A stretch of DNA of 64,000 nucleotides. Source: Pseudocolwellia sp. AS88. Lineage in GTDB: Bacteria; Pseudomonadota; Gammaproteobacteria; Enterobacterales; Alteromonadaceae. Positions within the stretch are counted from its first letter, which is position 1. Each line of letters begins with the position of its first letter. The DNA lies in contig NZ_JAUPEC010000003.1 of the NCBI RefSeq assembly GCF_030551755.1, positions 124,001 through 188,000 on the forward strand, read 5' to 3'. Below are positions 1 to 8,183 of the stretch, piece by piece. Made by a program: the position numbers and the translations under genes. The notes beneath the pieces are model-generated. The model was not told the origin of the DNA. It saw nothing but the letters and a program-made list of their open reading frames with translations, and ran no database searches.

Positions 1-974
1 ACTGTGAAAGGTTTATTGGTTAATGAAGCAACATCAGCCACGATATCTGGATTTTTAACAAGCTCAATGGTCAGGTTATCGTTATCTGCTGTCTTCTTGA
101 TTTTATGATCAGCAACCTCAGCAACACGGTAATCAGCAACAGCAGCGCAAGCAACAAATACATCGGCTTGTTCAGCGAGGGATATTGCGTGTTTGTGCAT
201 GTCTCTGGCGCTATCTACATTAATGACTGCACAATCTTGCGGTGCAGAAATATTAACAGGACCAGAAATAATCGTTACTTTGGCTCCTGCTTGTTGTGCG
301 GCATGAGCAATTGAATAGCCCATTTTTCCTGAACTGTGATTAGAAATATATCTTACAGGGTCAATCGCTTCACGCGTAGGACCTGCTGTGATCACCCAAT
401 GTTGACCAACTAATACCTTAGTTGCATTGTCATTTTTATAGAAATCACATGCAAGTTTTACAAGATCTGGTACATCAAGCATACGCCCTAAACCTACATC
501 GCCACAGGCTTGTTCACCCGCTCCAGGCCCCCAAAGAGTGATATTACGTGATTTTAAAATATTGATGTTATCTTGAGTCGCTTGTGCATGCCACATTTGC
601 TGGTTCATGGCTGGCGCAATGACTAAAGGTGCATCGCTCGCTAAGCAAATAGTGGTCAGTAAATTGTTTGCTAAGCCATGTGTAATGCGTGCAATAAGAT
701 CTGCAGTTGCTGGGGCAATAAGGATGAGATCAGCCCACTTAGCTAACTCAATATGACCCATAGCGAGCTCAGCTTCTGTATTTAACAAACTATCTGACAC
801 AGCATTACCTGAAACGGCTTGTAGTGTTAATGGAGTAATGAAAGCTTTAGCGCCATCTGTCATTACAACGCGAATGTTAGCACCGTGCTCTTTTAAGCGA
901 CGTACAAGTTCAGGTGTTTTATAAGCAGCAATGCCACCACTTATACCAAGCACAATATTTTTGCCTTTTAGCAT
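1..974 (-). CDS. coaBC: Phosphopantothenoylcysteine decarboxylase / phosphopantothenate-cysteine ligase (5' part)
   Basis: Bifunctional flavoprotein of coenzyme A synthesis: CoaB couples cysteine to 4'-phosphopantothenate using CTP, and CoaC decarboxylates the product. The gene is cut by the left edge, so only about 324 N-terminal residues are visible and the stop codon lies outside. I translated it by hand from the ATG at 974. It begins [19 protein letters not shown], the flavoprotein phosphate-binding start of the CoaC half. It continues with an APAMNQQMW stretch, [13 protein letters not shown], and the CoaB-domain motifs [24 protein letters not shown] and AAVADYR. It is divergent from radC with about 106 bases between the starts, the usual arrangement in gammaproteobacteria. 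Identification is very secure. Nothing looks damaged in the visible part. Confidence 0.96.
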   Translation of the reverse strand, partial: MLKGKNIVLGISGGIAAYKTPELVRRLKEHGANIRVVMTDGAKAFITPLTLQAVSGNAVSDSLLNTEAELAMGHIELAKWADLILIAPATADLIARITHGLANNLLTTICLASDAPLVIAPAMNQQMWHAQATQDNINILKSRNITLWGPGAGEQACGDVGLGRMLDVPDLVKLACDFYKNDNATKVLVGQHWVITAGPTREAIDPVRYISNHSSGKMGYSIAHAAQQAGAKVTIISGPVNISAPQDCAVINVDSARDMHKHAISLAEQADVFVACAAVADYRVAEVADHKIKKTADNDNLTIELVKNPDIVADVASLTNKPFT

Positions 975-1080
975 TTTCTACTACACATATTATTTAAAAC
1001 AAAGGGGTTGTTAAGATAGCATTAATCGATAATATATTAAATTGTCAATATTGATTAAAATTTATGCAAGGAAGGCGGAT

Positions 1081-1770
1081 ATGTTAAAAGATTGGCCAAG
1101 CGTAGAAAGACCTAGAGAAAAACTGCTAAACCAAGGTGCTGCTAGCTTAAGCGATGCTGAGTTATTAGCAATATTCCTAAGAACAGGTGTGCAGGGTTGT
1201 AATGTTGTTGAATTAGCTCGTAAGTTATTGATGAGTTTTGGCAGTATTTCAGCTATTTACAAAGCCTCTGAAACTGAGTTTTGTTCCCGTAAAGGTTTAG
1301 GCTCAGCTAAGTATGCTCAATTGCAAGCTTGCCTAGAAATGTCGAAAAGGCATTTATCTGAACAACTGCAACACGGGCATGAACTCACTTCCTCTCAAGC
1401 CACTAAAAATTACCTCATCAGTGAATTACGCAATGAAACCCGAGAGGTTTTTGCTGTACTTTTTTTAAATAATCAGCATCAAGTCATTAAATTTGAACGT
1501 CTATTTTACGGCACCATAGATTCGGCGGCTGTTTATCCTCGTATTGTGGTGGAGCATGCATTAAAGCATCAAGCGGCAGCGGTTATTTTGTCTCATAACC
1601 ATCCCTCTGGTATTGCTGAATCTAGCCGAGCCGATAGGCAAATCACTCAACGGTTAGAAAATGCTTTGGGTTTGATTGATGTCAGAGTTTTAGATCATAT
1701 GATTATCGCAGGGCATCAATGCTACTCGTTTGCGGAACATGGAGAGCTTAATAACCTTAGTTCGGTTTAA
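1081..1770 (+). CDS. radC: RadC-family JAB-domain protein
   Basis: RadC-like (UPF0758) protein of about 229 residues. The N-terminal half carries the helix-hairpin-helix-like region ([14 protein letters not shown], then [12 protein letters not shown]). The C-terminal half is a JAB/MPN metalloprotease-like domain with the HNHPSG signature near residues 172-177 and a downstream Asp in SRADRQ, the zinc-ligand pattern of the family. The biochemical role is unsettled in the literature; the old DNA repair name is historical. I chose the ATG at 1081 because a purine-rich AAGGAAGG lies just before it and the family starts with the [12 protein letters not shown] segment; a TTG at 1042 in frame would add 13 unsupported residues. 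It is divergent from coaBC and stands alone. Confidence 0.93.
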   Translation: MLKDWPSVERPREKLLNQGAASLSDAELLAIFLRTGVQGCNVVELARKLLMSFGSISAIYKASETEFCSRKGLGSAKYAQLQACLEMSKRHLSEQLQHGHELTSSQATKNYLISELRNETREVFAVLFLNNQHQVIKFERLFYGTIDSAAVYPRIVVEHALKHQAAAVILSHNHPSGIAESSRADRQITQRLENALGLIDVRVLDHMIIAGHQCYSFAEHGELNNLSSV

Positions 1771-1913
1771 TGGGAGTTAATACAATGTTGATAGCTTGTT
1801 AAATAACCATATAGGGCAAAATTTACCATTAAAAGTTTAGCTTAAAATAGTTGCAACTCAAGCCAATGACCGTTAATTTTATATAAGAATATGACAGGTT
1901 TAAGGAATTTTAT

Positions 1914-2231
1914 ATGTCTGAAGATAGGCAAACTGAAGAAGCAGAACGTCGTCAGTCATTCCGTTTAGATATGGAAAAAGAGCTAGTTGATATTGTATGG
2001 ACTGGTAATGATGGTATTGAACGTAATAAAAAAATAGTGTGTCTTGATTTTTCTCGGGGCGGTTTAAAACTTGATTGTGATCAAGCGATTGAAGTGCAAA
2101 CACCTGCACAAATTGTTTTTAAATCAGCTAATCCAAATAGTCAAAAGCTCTATGGTCGTGTTATACGTTGTATTAAACAAGAAAATGGTTGGTTTGAAAT
2201 AGCGTTACGTCTTGATGAAAACACTAAGTAG
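1914..2231 (+). CDS. PilZ-domain protein (probable c-di-GMP receptor)
   Basis: Small 105-residue protein consisting of essentially one PilZ domain. The c-di-GMP-binding pattern is visible: an RRQSFR (RxxxR-type) motif near residues 12-17 and a DFSRGGLKL (D/NxSxxG-type) motif about 35 residues later. In this family these bind cyclic di-GMP and the protein passes the signal to a partner by contact; no output domain is fused here. It sits 140 bases after radC and 80 bases before a ParA-like gene on the same strand. The target cannot be read from sequence. c-di-GMP enzymes occur elsewhere in the window (49-52 kb), but no direct link is implied. Confidence 0.85.
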   Translation: MSEDRQTEEAERRQSFRLDMEKELVDIVWTGNDGIERNKKIVCLDFSRGGLKLDCDQAIEVQTPAQIVFKSANPNSQKLYGRVIRCIKQENGWFEIALRLDENTK

Positions 2232-2278
2232 TTAATAGAAAATATAAACTCAAAATTAAAATAATAATTATTTTTGTA

Positions 2279-2292
2279 TCACTGACCAGTGA
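2279..2292. promoter_or_regulatory. Small palindrome upstream of the ParA-like gene, possible operator
   Basis: TCACTG-AC-CAGTGA: two perfect 6-base arms around a 2-base spacer, ending six bases before the AGGAG ribosome-binding site of the ParA-like gene. Partition cassettes with a ribbon-helix-helix partner are typically autorepressed by that partner binding short repeats in front of parA. The location fits such an operator. Only one copy is seen, so this is a suggestion. Confidence 0.4.
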
Positions 2293-2310
2293 TCGTAGGA
2301 GAAATGGGTA

Positions 2311-2979
2311 ATGATGATATTAGTAGGTGGAGAAAAAGGTGGTAGTGGTAAAAGTTGCCTTGCACAAAATTTAGCAGTGTATTTTGCTAAAAAAGAAGAA
2401 GCCATTGTTTTAATGGTGGATTGTGATCCACAACGAACGACATCAGATTGGATACAAGCAAGAAATACCGATCCAACTTTACCTGCGATAAATTGTATTC
2501 AGCTATATGGAAAAATAAGAAATGATTTACTAAGCTTAAATCAACATTATGATTACGTTATTGTAGATTGTGGTGGGCAAGATAATCTAGCTTTGCGTGC
2601 TGCTATGTCAGTTGCTGATCATGTCATTATTCCATTAAGGCCTAAACGACGCGATCTGAAAACAGTACCGCATATGGAAGATATGCTCAGTACTTGTAAA
2701 ATGGTTAATCCTAAAATGTTAGCTTCGTTCGTTATTACGCAATGTCCATCCTTACCCAATCAGGCAGGTCGTATTTTAGAAGCTAAGGAAGTGTGTAGCT
2801 CATATGGTATTAACGTATTAAACGCCGTTACGTTTAACCGTAATGTGTATGATGATAGTGAAGAGAAAGGCTCTTCTGTTATAGAAATTGAACCTGATGG
2901 CAAAGCTGCTGCAGAAATGATTTCAATTGCCGAAGAATTAATCGCCATGAAACCGGATAACTCCCATGAGTTTAAGTGA
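2311..2979 (+). CDS. ParA/Soj-family ATPase, chromosomal partition-like
   Basis: 222-residue ParA/MinD-superfamily ATPase. The deviant Walker A motif GEKGGSGKS is at about residues 7-15, a switch-like VDCDPQ at about 37-42 and the second Asp motif DYVIVDCGG at about 80. ParA-type ATPases bind non-specific DNA in the ATP state and position cargo through a partner that stimulates hydrolysis. The protein lacks an N-terminal helix-turn-helix extension, so it is the small (type Ib, ParF-like) form. Its last 14 bases overlap the next gene, which encodes a ribbon-helix-helix protein, so the two are probably translationally coupled. The start is set by AGGAG 8 bases upstream. There is no plasmid replication gene around it, so the cargo is unknown; this is not the main chromosomal parAB. 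Confidence 0.85.
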   Translation: MMILVGGEKGGSGKSCLAQNLAVYFAKKEEAIVLMVDCDPQRTTSDWIQARNTDPTLPAINCIQLYGKIRNDLLSLNQHYDYVIVDCGGQDNLALRAAMSVADHVIIPLRPKRRDLKTVPHMEDMLSTCKMVNPKMLASFVITQCPSLPNQAGRILEAKEVCSSYGINVLNAVTFNRNVYDDSEEKGSSVIEIEPDGKAAAEMISIAEELIAMKPDNSHEFK

Positions 2980-3370
2980 TCTTAAAAAATCCAAGGACGG
3001 CAATAACAAAAGAAGAAAGTTTACTGTAGACGAGTTTATCTCCGATGCAGAAAATTATGCTAAAGGTACGCCTGAGATTGTTAGTAGTGATCTTAACAAC
3101 CAGTTAAATTTAACTCAGGCTATTATCGCAGCAAAACAACATGTTGCTGATAAGAAAAACAATAAAGATCAAGAGTCAAAACTGGGTACAAAGAAAACAT
3201 TTCGACATGCCACTTTTACGTTAAGTGAAGAGGCAATAGAACAATTGTCAGAACTTGCTATTGAGACTAAATTAGCCAAATCACATATTCTACGTATTTT
3301 AATTGATGAGTTGTGTAATGAAGACCAACAAATAAAATTACACAAACTATTAGGATCGAAAATAGACTGA
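2966..3370 (+). CDS. Ribbon-helix-helix partner of the ParA-like ATPase (ParG-like, putative)
   Basis: 134 residues. The N-terminal ~70 residues are charged, rich in Lys, Asp and Asn, and probably disordered. The C-terminal part (about residues 77-115) has a beta-strand followed by two helices: RHATFTLSEEAIEQLSELA, then TKLAKSHILRILIDEL, the shape of a MetJ/Arc ribbon-helix-helix fold. In ParF-ParG-type cassettes a flexible tail stimulates the ATPase and the RHH fold binds the centromere/operator. The gene starts inside the end of the ParA-like gene (14-base overlap), strongly suggesting the pair works together. The RHH assignment is from my reading of the pattern, without a profile search. 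Confidence 0.65.
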   Translation: MSLSDLKKSKDGNNKRRKFTVDEFISDAENYAKGTPEIVSSDLNNQLNLTQAIIAAKQHVADKKNNKDQESKLGTKKTFRHATFTLSEEAIEQLSELAIETKLAKSHILRILIDELCNEDQQIKLHKLLGSKID

Positions 3371-3401
3371 TAGAGTCTAACTTTCATGCAAAAAGTGCAT
3401 A

Positions 3402-3426
3402 AATAAAGTGTAAAGTGTACTTTATT
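3402..3426. repeat. AT-rich inverted repeat after the ParA/RHH pair
   Basis: AATAAAGT and ACTTTATT form perfect 8-base arms around a 9-base loop that itself contains a further AAAGT. A second small inverted repeat, ATGCA-AAAAG-TGCAT, lies just before it at 3386-3400. Neither has the GC-rich stem or T-run of a standard terminator. They could be protein-binding repeats (for example a centromere-like site for the RHH protein) or weak RNA hairpins. Confidence 0.35.
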
Positions 3427-3534
3427 AGTGGCATTTAGCCTCTTATTTGCCTTGTAACCTATTGAAATTTAATAAATATCAATACTATTTCAATAGGATC
3501 TTTATAAAGACTAGTAATAGTTTTTCAGTTTCTC

Positions 3535-3621
3535 TATAATATGCCACCTTTTTCAGGATCCCGAGGCGACGGTCTTGGGGAAATATAGCTCGAGCTGAAA
3601 TTAATATTTGGAGTGACTCAC
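3535..3621 (+). promoter_or_regulatory. rpmB promoter -10 box and structured leader
   Basis: A perfect TATAAT lies at 3535-3540; I see no good -35 box 16-18 bases upstream. The following ~70-base leader is clearly richer in G+C than the surrounding DNA. It can form a hairpin, TCCCGAG (3559 onwards) pairing with CTTGGGGA around an 8-base loop with one G-U pair, followed by the perfect palindrome AGCTCGAGCT at 3587-3596. The ribosome-binding GGAG at 3610-3613 comes after it. The leader may serve autogenous control of the L28-L33 operon, but no known leader motif is recognised. Confidence 0.4.
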
Positions 3622-3858
3622 ATGTCTAAAGTTTGCCAAGTTACAGGCAAGAAACCAGTCGTAGGGAACAACCGTTCTCACGCAAGAAACGCGACTCGTC
3701 GTCGTTTTTTACCAAACCTTCAATCTCACCGTTTTTGGGTTGAGAGCGAAAATCGTTTCGTTAAATTACGTTTAACTCCGAAAGGAATGCGTATTATCGA
3801 TAAGAAAGGTATTGATGCAGTTTTAACTGATATCCGTGCCCGTGGCGAGAAAATTTAA
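3622..3858 (+). CDS. rpmB: 50S ribosomal protein L28
   Basis: 78-residue L28 of the large ribosomal subunit, starting [20 protein letters not shown] and ending in IRARGEKI. It is almost colinear with the E. coli protein, including the [17 protein letters not shown] core. I used the ATG at 3622 with GGAG 8 bases upstream; an in-frame GTG at 3613 would overlap the ribosome-binding site. It is followed after 9 bases by rpmG, the classical L28-L33 pair. In enterobacteria mutM follows this pair; here mutM is about 14 kb away. Confidence 0.98.
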   Translation: MSKVCQVTGKKPVVGNNRSHARNATRRRFLPNLQSHRFWVESENRFVKLRLTPKGMRIIDKKGIDAVLTDIRARGEKI

Positions 3859-3867
3859 GGAACCATT

Positions 3868-4023
3868 ATGCGTGATAAAATTCGTTTAGTATCTAGCGCT
3901 GGAACAGGTCATTTTTATACTACTGATAAGAATAAAAAGACTATGCCAGAAAAAATGGAAATCAAAAAGTTTGACCCTAGAATTCGTCAACACGTGATTT
4001 ACAAAGAAGCTAAAATCAAGTAA
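3868..4023 (+). CDS. rpmG: 50S ribosomal protein L33
   Basis: 51-residue L33. Hand translation gives [19 protein letters not shown] at the start and ends in [12 protein letters not shown], the standard C-terminus in gammaproteobacteria. It has none of the paired cysteines of the zinc-binding form, so it is the zinc-independent C-minus type. Its ATG is 9 bases past the rpmB stop with a TAAGGAACC ribosome-binding site overlapping that stop, so the pair is cotranscribed. A strong terminator follows 22 bases after the stop. Confidence 0.97.
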   Translation: MRDKIRLVSSAGTGHFYTTDKNKKTMPEKMEIKKFDPRIRQHVIYKEAKIK

Positions 4024-4040
4024 TTGATAACTGCTTATTC

Positions 4041-4067
4041 AAAAACCCAGCTCAGGCTGGGTTTTTT
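4041..4067 (+). terminator. Rho-independent terminator of rpmB-rpmG
   Basis: Stem CCCAGC (4046-4051), loop TCAG, GCTGGG (4056-4061), then six T. The A-run before the stem extends the pairing with the T-run, so it may work in both directions. Confidence 0.95.
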
Positions 4068-4204
4068 ATTGCCTAAAATAAAGTTCTGTCACTTCATTTG
4101 TATGAGCATACTCATAAAGCAGGCTTTATGTATTTGCTAAGCGGTGCAATCAATCCATCTGTTTGATACTATTCAGCCTTAATTAAACTATCGTATGATC
4201 TATA

Positions 4205-4693
4205 ATGAAACTATCGCGTGCAGGCTGGAATAACGTCATCATTTTTTCTGTAATGGCGTTTATTTTATTAATTAATGTTACCAACAATAAAATCTTTTCT
4301 GGTAGTGAAAGCGCATCAGAAGTTGAACAAGCGACTTTGTTTGCAGCTCATGAAACTATTCTAACGTTAACCTTCTCTCATAATGTGGTCATTGAACGTA
4401 TTGGTAAAAACTGGCGTGCAACTCCTGCCGTTCTCAATGAACAGGCGTTAGAACAAATGATGCGATCATGGAAAAATAGTGAAGGCGACACAGTCAAAAG
4501 TCCTCCTGTAATCGATGAGAAGATGGCATTGGTTGTAAATATTGAACTTGCAGACCAAACAGAACCGTATACTTTAAATTTATTTGCCACCGATACCGAA
4601 CTGTTAATTCATAATAGAAGCACTCAAGTATGGAAGTCTTTTCCTTTGGCTATTTTCTCTCAGCTAGTTCCGAATGAAATTTTTTCAGCCTAG
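4205..4693 (+). CDS. Membrane-anchored protein of unknown function
   Basis: 162-residue protein I do not recognise. Residues 1-9 are basic and polar (MKLSRAGWN), residues 10-26 form one hydrophobic segment (VIIFSVMAFILLINV), and the remaining ~135 residues are polar and likely periplasmic. The pattern alternates strand-like stretches (TILTLTFSHNVVIERIG, MALVVNIELA, YTLNLFATDTELLIH) and it has no cysteines, so a small beta-rich domain held by an N-terminal anchor is likely. It lies 27 bases before the ATP-grasp gene on the same strand and probably shares its transcript. No function is inferred. Confidence 0.7.
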   Translation: MKLSRAGWNNVIIFSVMAFILLINVTNNKIFSGSESASEVEQATLFAAHETILTLTFSHNVVIERIGKNWRATPAVLNEQALEQMMRSWKNSEGDTVKSPPVIDEKMALVVNIELADQTEPYTLNLFATDTELLIHNRSTQVWKSFPLAIFSQLVPNEIFSA

Positions 4694-4720
4694 CAGTAAC
4701 TTTATATAAGGAGTAACAAT

Positions 4721-5620
4721 GTGAACTTACCTCAAAAACAATGTGTGATTTTAAGTATGGACTCTTTAGAAGGCTTTGAAGTTTACGATGACTTAATTGA
4801 TGAACCTTTAAAGATTTTAGGTTGGCAAACACATACTATTTCGTGGAAAGCCAAAAATGTTAACTGGAATGCTTATGATGCTGTGATCATTCGTTCGCCT
4901 TGGGATTATCAAGATCATGCCGAAGACTTTTTAAGGGTGCTGTCTGATATCGAAAGTTCATCGGCTGTTCTTGAAAATAGTTTGGCTATTGTTGAATGGA
5001 ACATAGATAAAATTTATCTGAAAGAGCTTGAAGAAAATCAGATCAATATAGTTCCAACGCTTTGGAAAGAAGCATTATCGACTGAAGCGGTAAATGAATA
5101 TTTTGATTACTTTAAAACCGAGCAGCTAGTTATCAAGCCAAGAATTTCAGCAAATGCTGATAATACTTTTTGGCTAACACGTAGTAATTTTGAAACATAT
5201 CTGCCGGAATTACGCTCGATCTTTAACAAAGAAGCTTTTATGGTGCAACCCTTTATGGAAAGCGTGATAAAAGAGGGCGAATTCTCGGTGTTTTATTTTA
5301 ATGGGGTCATCAGTCATACAATCCTTAAAACACCTAAGAATGACGATTTTAGAGTGCAAGAAGAGCATGGTGGTAGGTTAACTACTGTTGAACCTGAAGC
5401 CGAATTGTTAAAACAGGCTGAAAAAACACTTTCTGCTATAGCTAACATTCATGATATGCCGCTTTATGCGCGCCTCGATTATGTGAGAGATGAAACATCT
5501 TTTGCATTAATGGAAGCTGAACTTATAGAGCCTTCTTTATATTTTAATATGGATGCAGAATCGCCTAAACGCTTTGCTCAAGCTTTTGTTGATAAAATGC
5601 AAACTTATACGAGTCTGTAA
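4721..5620 (+). CDS. ATP-grasp domain ligase of unknown specificity
   Basis: 299 residues with the layout of a RimK/glutathione-synthetase-type ATP-grasp enzyme. An N-terminal pre-ATP-grasp region carries the typical YDAVIIRSPWDY stretch (about residues 53-64), followed by an ATP-grasp core with a Lys-containing strand QLVIKPRIS and the metal-binding end LMEAELIEPSLYF (about residues 267-280). Such enzymes ligate a carboxylate to an amine through an acyl-phosphate. The substrate is not predictable; related ATP-grasps include O-ureidoserine cyclo-ligase. The start is GTG at 4721 with AAGGAG 7 bases upstream; the ATG two bases earlier is read straight into a stop. It converges on the amidoligase/alpha-E locus, which also encodes ATP-grasp proteins. 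Confidence 0.78.
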   Translation: MNLPQKQCVILSMDSLEGFEVYDDLIDEPLKILGWQTHTISWKAKNVNWNAYDAVIIRSPWDYQDHAEDFLRVLSDIESSSAVLENSLAIVEWNIDKIYLKELEENQINIVPTLWKEALSTEAVNEYFDYFKTEQLVIKPRISANADNTFWLTRSNFETYLPELRSIFNKEAFMVQPFMESVIKEGEFSVFYFNGVISHTILKTPKNDDFRVQEEHGGRLTTVEPEAELLKQAEKTLSAIANIHDMPLYARLDYVRDETSFALMEAELIEPSLYFNMDAESPKRFAQAFVDKMQTYTSL

Positions 5621-5696
5621 TGAGGACGTCTTGACATGAAAAGTAAGTACTTTTAACTTTTCTTTTGGGCGGGTAACAAAAACACTTATTGAAGAG

Positions 5697-5730
5697 AAGA
5701 AGTGAGCATAGAACGTCTACTCACTTCTTT
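5697..5730. terminator. Hairpin terminator between convergent genes
   Basis: AAGAAGTGAG (5697-5706) pairs perfectly with CTCACTTCTT (5720-5729) around a 13-base loop. It lies between the rightward ATP-grasp gene and the leftward alpha-E gene and would serve both, although the T-run is short. Confidence 0.75.
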
Positions 5731-5736
5731 CTGGTA

Positions 5737-6672
5737 TTACTCTGTTTCAGCTAGCTTTAAAAAATAAAGTTCAGCTACATCATTATGGATCCCTGCTAAC
5801 TTCAGCTGAATTTCATCAATGTAATTATGTAAAAGTCCTTTTTGCAGGGCTCGCACATCTTCTGCTTTCAACTCATTAATCGCTTTATCTATAGAGGTTA
5901 TTATTTCAGCCGAATTAGGTAAAGGTGAAATTAATGACTTCATTTGGTCTAAACAATACAAGATGGATCTTGGGAAAACATCACTATGCATAACAAACTG
6001 AATAACATCTGAGCGTTGAACACGGACCCCCATCTCTTGGCGATACATTTGGTATGCACTTAATGAGCGTAATAAACTGATCCATTGTATGTTTTCAAAA
6101 GGCTTAGCTTCTTCACTTACAATTAAGGTTTCAGAGCGAATATCTAATATGCGCGATGTCATATCAGCACGTTCAATCATTAGTCCAAGACGAATAAAGG
6201 TATAACCTAAATCATGATTAATAGTTGCATCTAAAGCACCAAATATTTGGTGTGCTGCATCAATAATGGCTTTTAAATAAGCAAATCTTCCTCGCTTAGT
6301 TAAACCTTCGTTTTGATGATCTTTTACATAATAATATAAGGTGTTTATTTCTTCCCACACATCTCTTGGAATAACGTCTCGAATAGTTCGAGCGCTCTCT
6401 CTAGCGGAGATAATAGAATTTAAAATAGAAGAAAAATTATCTTTTCCAACTAACAAGTAGCGTAATGCTTTGGCCTCTGAGAAATCTGTATGTGTTTCTA
6501 GGTAAGATTCTCGTGCGCCAATAATGTCGACTAAGGGTTCCCAGCCAGTACTTACCCCTTTAGGTAAATCCATCATCAACATATTATTCACGTTAATTAA
6601 GCGAGCAACATTTTCTGCGCGTTCAATGTAGCGAGACATCCAATATAAAGTTTCACCGACTCTTGATAACAT
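5737..6672 (-). CDS. Alpha-E domain protein (COG2307/DUF403)
   Basis: 311 residues, almost entirely helical, with the hallmark N-terminus MLSRVGETLYWMSRYIERAE and later RADMTSRILDIR. This is the stand-alone alpha-E family, which co-occurs with circularly permuted ATP-grasp and transglutaminase-like proteins and is predicted to take part in peptide ligation or modification; no enzyme activity is established that I know of. It is the last gene of the leftward locus. It starts one base after the stop of the preceding ATP-grasp gene (6673 is the only base between them), so coupling is nearly certain. A second alpha-E domain is fused to the ATP-grasp protein two genes upstream. Confidence 0.93.
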   Translation of the reverse strand: MLSRVGETLYWMSRYIERAENVARLINVNNMLMMDLPKGVSTGWEPLVDIIGARESYLETHTDFSEAKALRYLLVGKDNFSSILNSIISARESARTIRDVIPRDVWEEINTLYYYVKDHQNEGLTKRGRFAYLKAIIDAAHQIFGALDATINHDLGYTFIRLGLMIERADMTSRILDIRSETLIVSEEAKPFENIQWISLLRSLSAYQMYRQEMGVRVQRSDVIQFVMHSDVFPRSILYCLDQMKSLISPLPNSAEIITSIDKAINELKAEDVRALQKGLLHNYIDEIQLKLAGIHNDVAELYFLKLAETE

Positions 6673-6673
6673 A

Positions 6674-8134
6674 TTATTTAGCCTCTTCGTCTACAATCCA
6701 TGTGTCTTTACTACCGCCACCTTGTGATGAATTTACTACTAATGACCCTTTCACCATAGCAACACGAGTTAAGCCACCTGTCGTTACTTGGGTATCTTTA
6801 CCTGACGATAAAATAAAAGGTCTTAAATCAGCATGACGACCACCCGGTGTAACACCATCTTCTTCTAAAGTCGGAACCGTTGATAAATCTAATGTTGGTT
6901 GAGCGACCCAGTTACGAGGGTCTGCTTTTATTTGTGCAATCGTTGTTTGTTGTTCTTTTTTAGTGGATTTAGGACCAATCAATAACCCATAGCCACCCGA
7001 TTCATTAGCAGGTTTAACAACTAACTTATCGATATTTTTAATCACGTGATCACATTCTTTCGGATCAAGACATTTAAAGGTAGGAACATTGGCTAATTTT
7101 GCTTCTTCGCCTAAGTAATATTTAATCATCTCAGGGACATAAGCATAAACGACTTTGTCATCTGCAACACCTGCACCTGGCGCATTAACTAAAGCAACAT
7201 TACCCTTAGACCAAGCACGCATTAATCCCGGAACACCTAACTGTGAATCAGGTAAAAAGGCTTCTGGATCTAAGAATAAGTCGTCTATTCGGCGGTAAAT
7301 AACATCAACTCGCTGTAAACCTGTGATTGTTCTCATGTAAACGCAGTCATCTTTTTCTACAACAAGATCGCGACCTTCAACTAATTCACAACCCATCTCT
7401 TGAGCAAGATAACAATGTTCAAAATAAGCTGAGTTAAAGACACCCGGTGTTAATACAACCACTTCAGGTTTATCTTGCGGACGAGGTGACATTGCAGCCA
7501 ACATATCAAACAATTGTGAAGGGTAATCGTCAACGGGTAAAATTGAGACTTGTTCAAATAGTTCAGGAAATACACGCTTCATTACCGAGCGATTTTCAAG
7601 CATATAAGATACACCTGAAGGAACACGTAGATTGTCTTCCAGCACGTACATAGTGCCGCTGCCGTCGCGCACTAAATCTGAACCACATATATGTGCCCAA
7701 ATTTTATTAGGGGGATTGATACCAACACATTGTTGGCGGAAGTTAACAGACTTTTCTAATAAGCCTTTTGGGAATACACCATCTTTAATAATTTTTTGGT
7801 CGTGGTATAGGTCATCAATAAATAGGTTTAGTGCTTCAGTTCGTTGCTTTAAACCAATTTCTACACCTTGCCATTCTTTTTTGCCAATGGTACGAGGGAT
7901 AATATCAAAGGGCCAAGCCCTATCAATCATATTGCCTTCATTATAAACGGTGAAGCTAATACCCATCTCTTTAATGGCTAAATCGGCAACAGCTCGGGCT
8001 TTTTTTAACTCTTCAGCCGATAAATTAGAAAAAAACTGAGCTAACTGCTTCCCGTGTAGTCTGATATTCCCTTTAGCGTCAATCAATTCATCAAAAAAAC
8101 CATTTGTTTGGTACGCTTTCCAATCAATTTCCAT
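6674..8134 (-). CDS. Circularly permuted ATP-grasp protein, type with intact motifs (COG2308)
   Basis: 486 residues of the circularly permuted ATP-grasp family. Conserved stretches are WPFDIIPRTI (about 74-83), the EIGLKQRTEALN stretch (about 92), VLEDNLRVPSGVSYMLENR (about 164-182), VVVLTPGVFNSAYFEH, and the Lys-Pro/Gly motif KPANESGGYG (374-383). The C-terminus is GGLTRVAMVKGSL...NSSQGGGSKDTW. These features indicate a functional ATP-binding carboxylate-amine ligase; the substrate is unknown. It lies 49 bases after the transglutaminase-like gene and directly before the alpha-E gene. Compare the fused paralogue at 9059-11578, which lacks the Gly-rich motif. Confidence 0.94.
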   Translation of the reverse strand: MEIDWKAYQTNGFFDELIDAKGNIRLHGKQLAQFFSNLSAEELKKARAVADLAIKEMGISFTVYNEGNMIDRAWPFDIIPRTIGKKEWQGVEIGLKQRTEALNLFIDDLYHDQKIIKDGVFPKGLLEKSVNFRQQCVGINPPNKIWAHICGSDLVRDGSGTMYVLEDNLRVPSGVSYMLENRSVMKRVFPELFEQVSILPVDDYPSQLFDMLAAMSPRPQDKPEVVVLTPGVFNSAYFEHCYLAQEMGCELVEGRDLVVEKDDCVYMRTITGLQRVDVIYRRIDDLFLDPEAFLPDSQLGVPGLMRAWSKGNVALVNAPGAGVADDKVVYAYVPEMIKYYLGEEAKLANVPTFKCLDPKECDHVIKNIDKLVVKPANESGGYGLLIGPKSTKKEQQTTIAQIKADPRNWVAQPTLDLSTVPTLEEDGVTPGGRHADLRPFILSSGKDTQVTTGGLTRVAMVKGSLVVNSSQGGGSKDTWIVDEEAK

Positions 8135-8183
8135 GCAATTCCCGCCTTTTATTAACTCATTTTAATATGTCGTCGTATAAACA

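Noticed and set aside
105-314. Plus-strand frame within coaBC
   Set aside because: It lies entirely in the complementary strand of coaBC and encodes no recognisable protein.
1900-2109. Minus-strand frame overlapping the PilZ gene
   Set aside because: It overlaps the PilZ-domain gene almost fully and has no ribosome-binding site or recognised features.
2311-3370. The ParA/RHH pair as an integrated plasmid remnant
   Set aside because: No replication gene, integrase or attachment site is visible around it; flanking genes are core chromosomal genes.
3402-3426. AT-rich hairpin as rho-independent terminator
   Set aside because: Stem has no GC-rich core and no T-run follows; kept only as a repeat.
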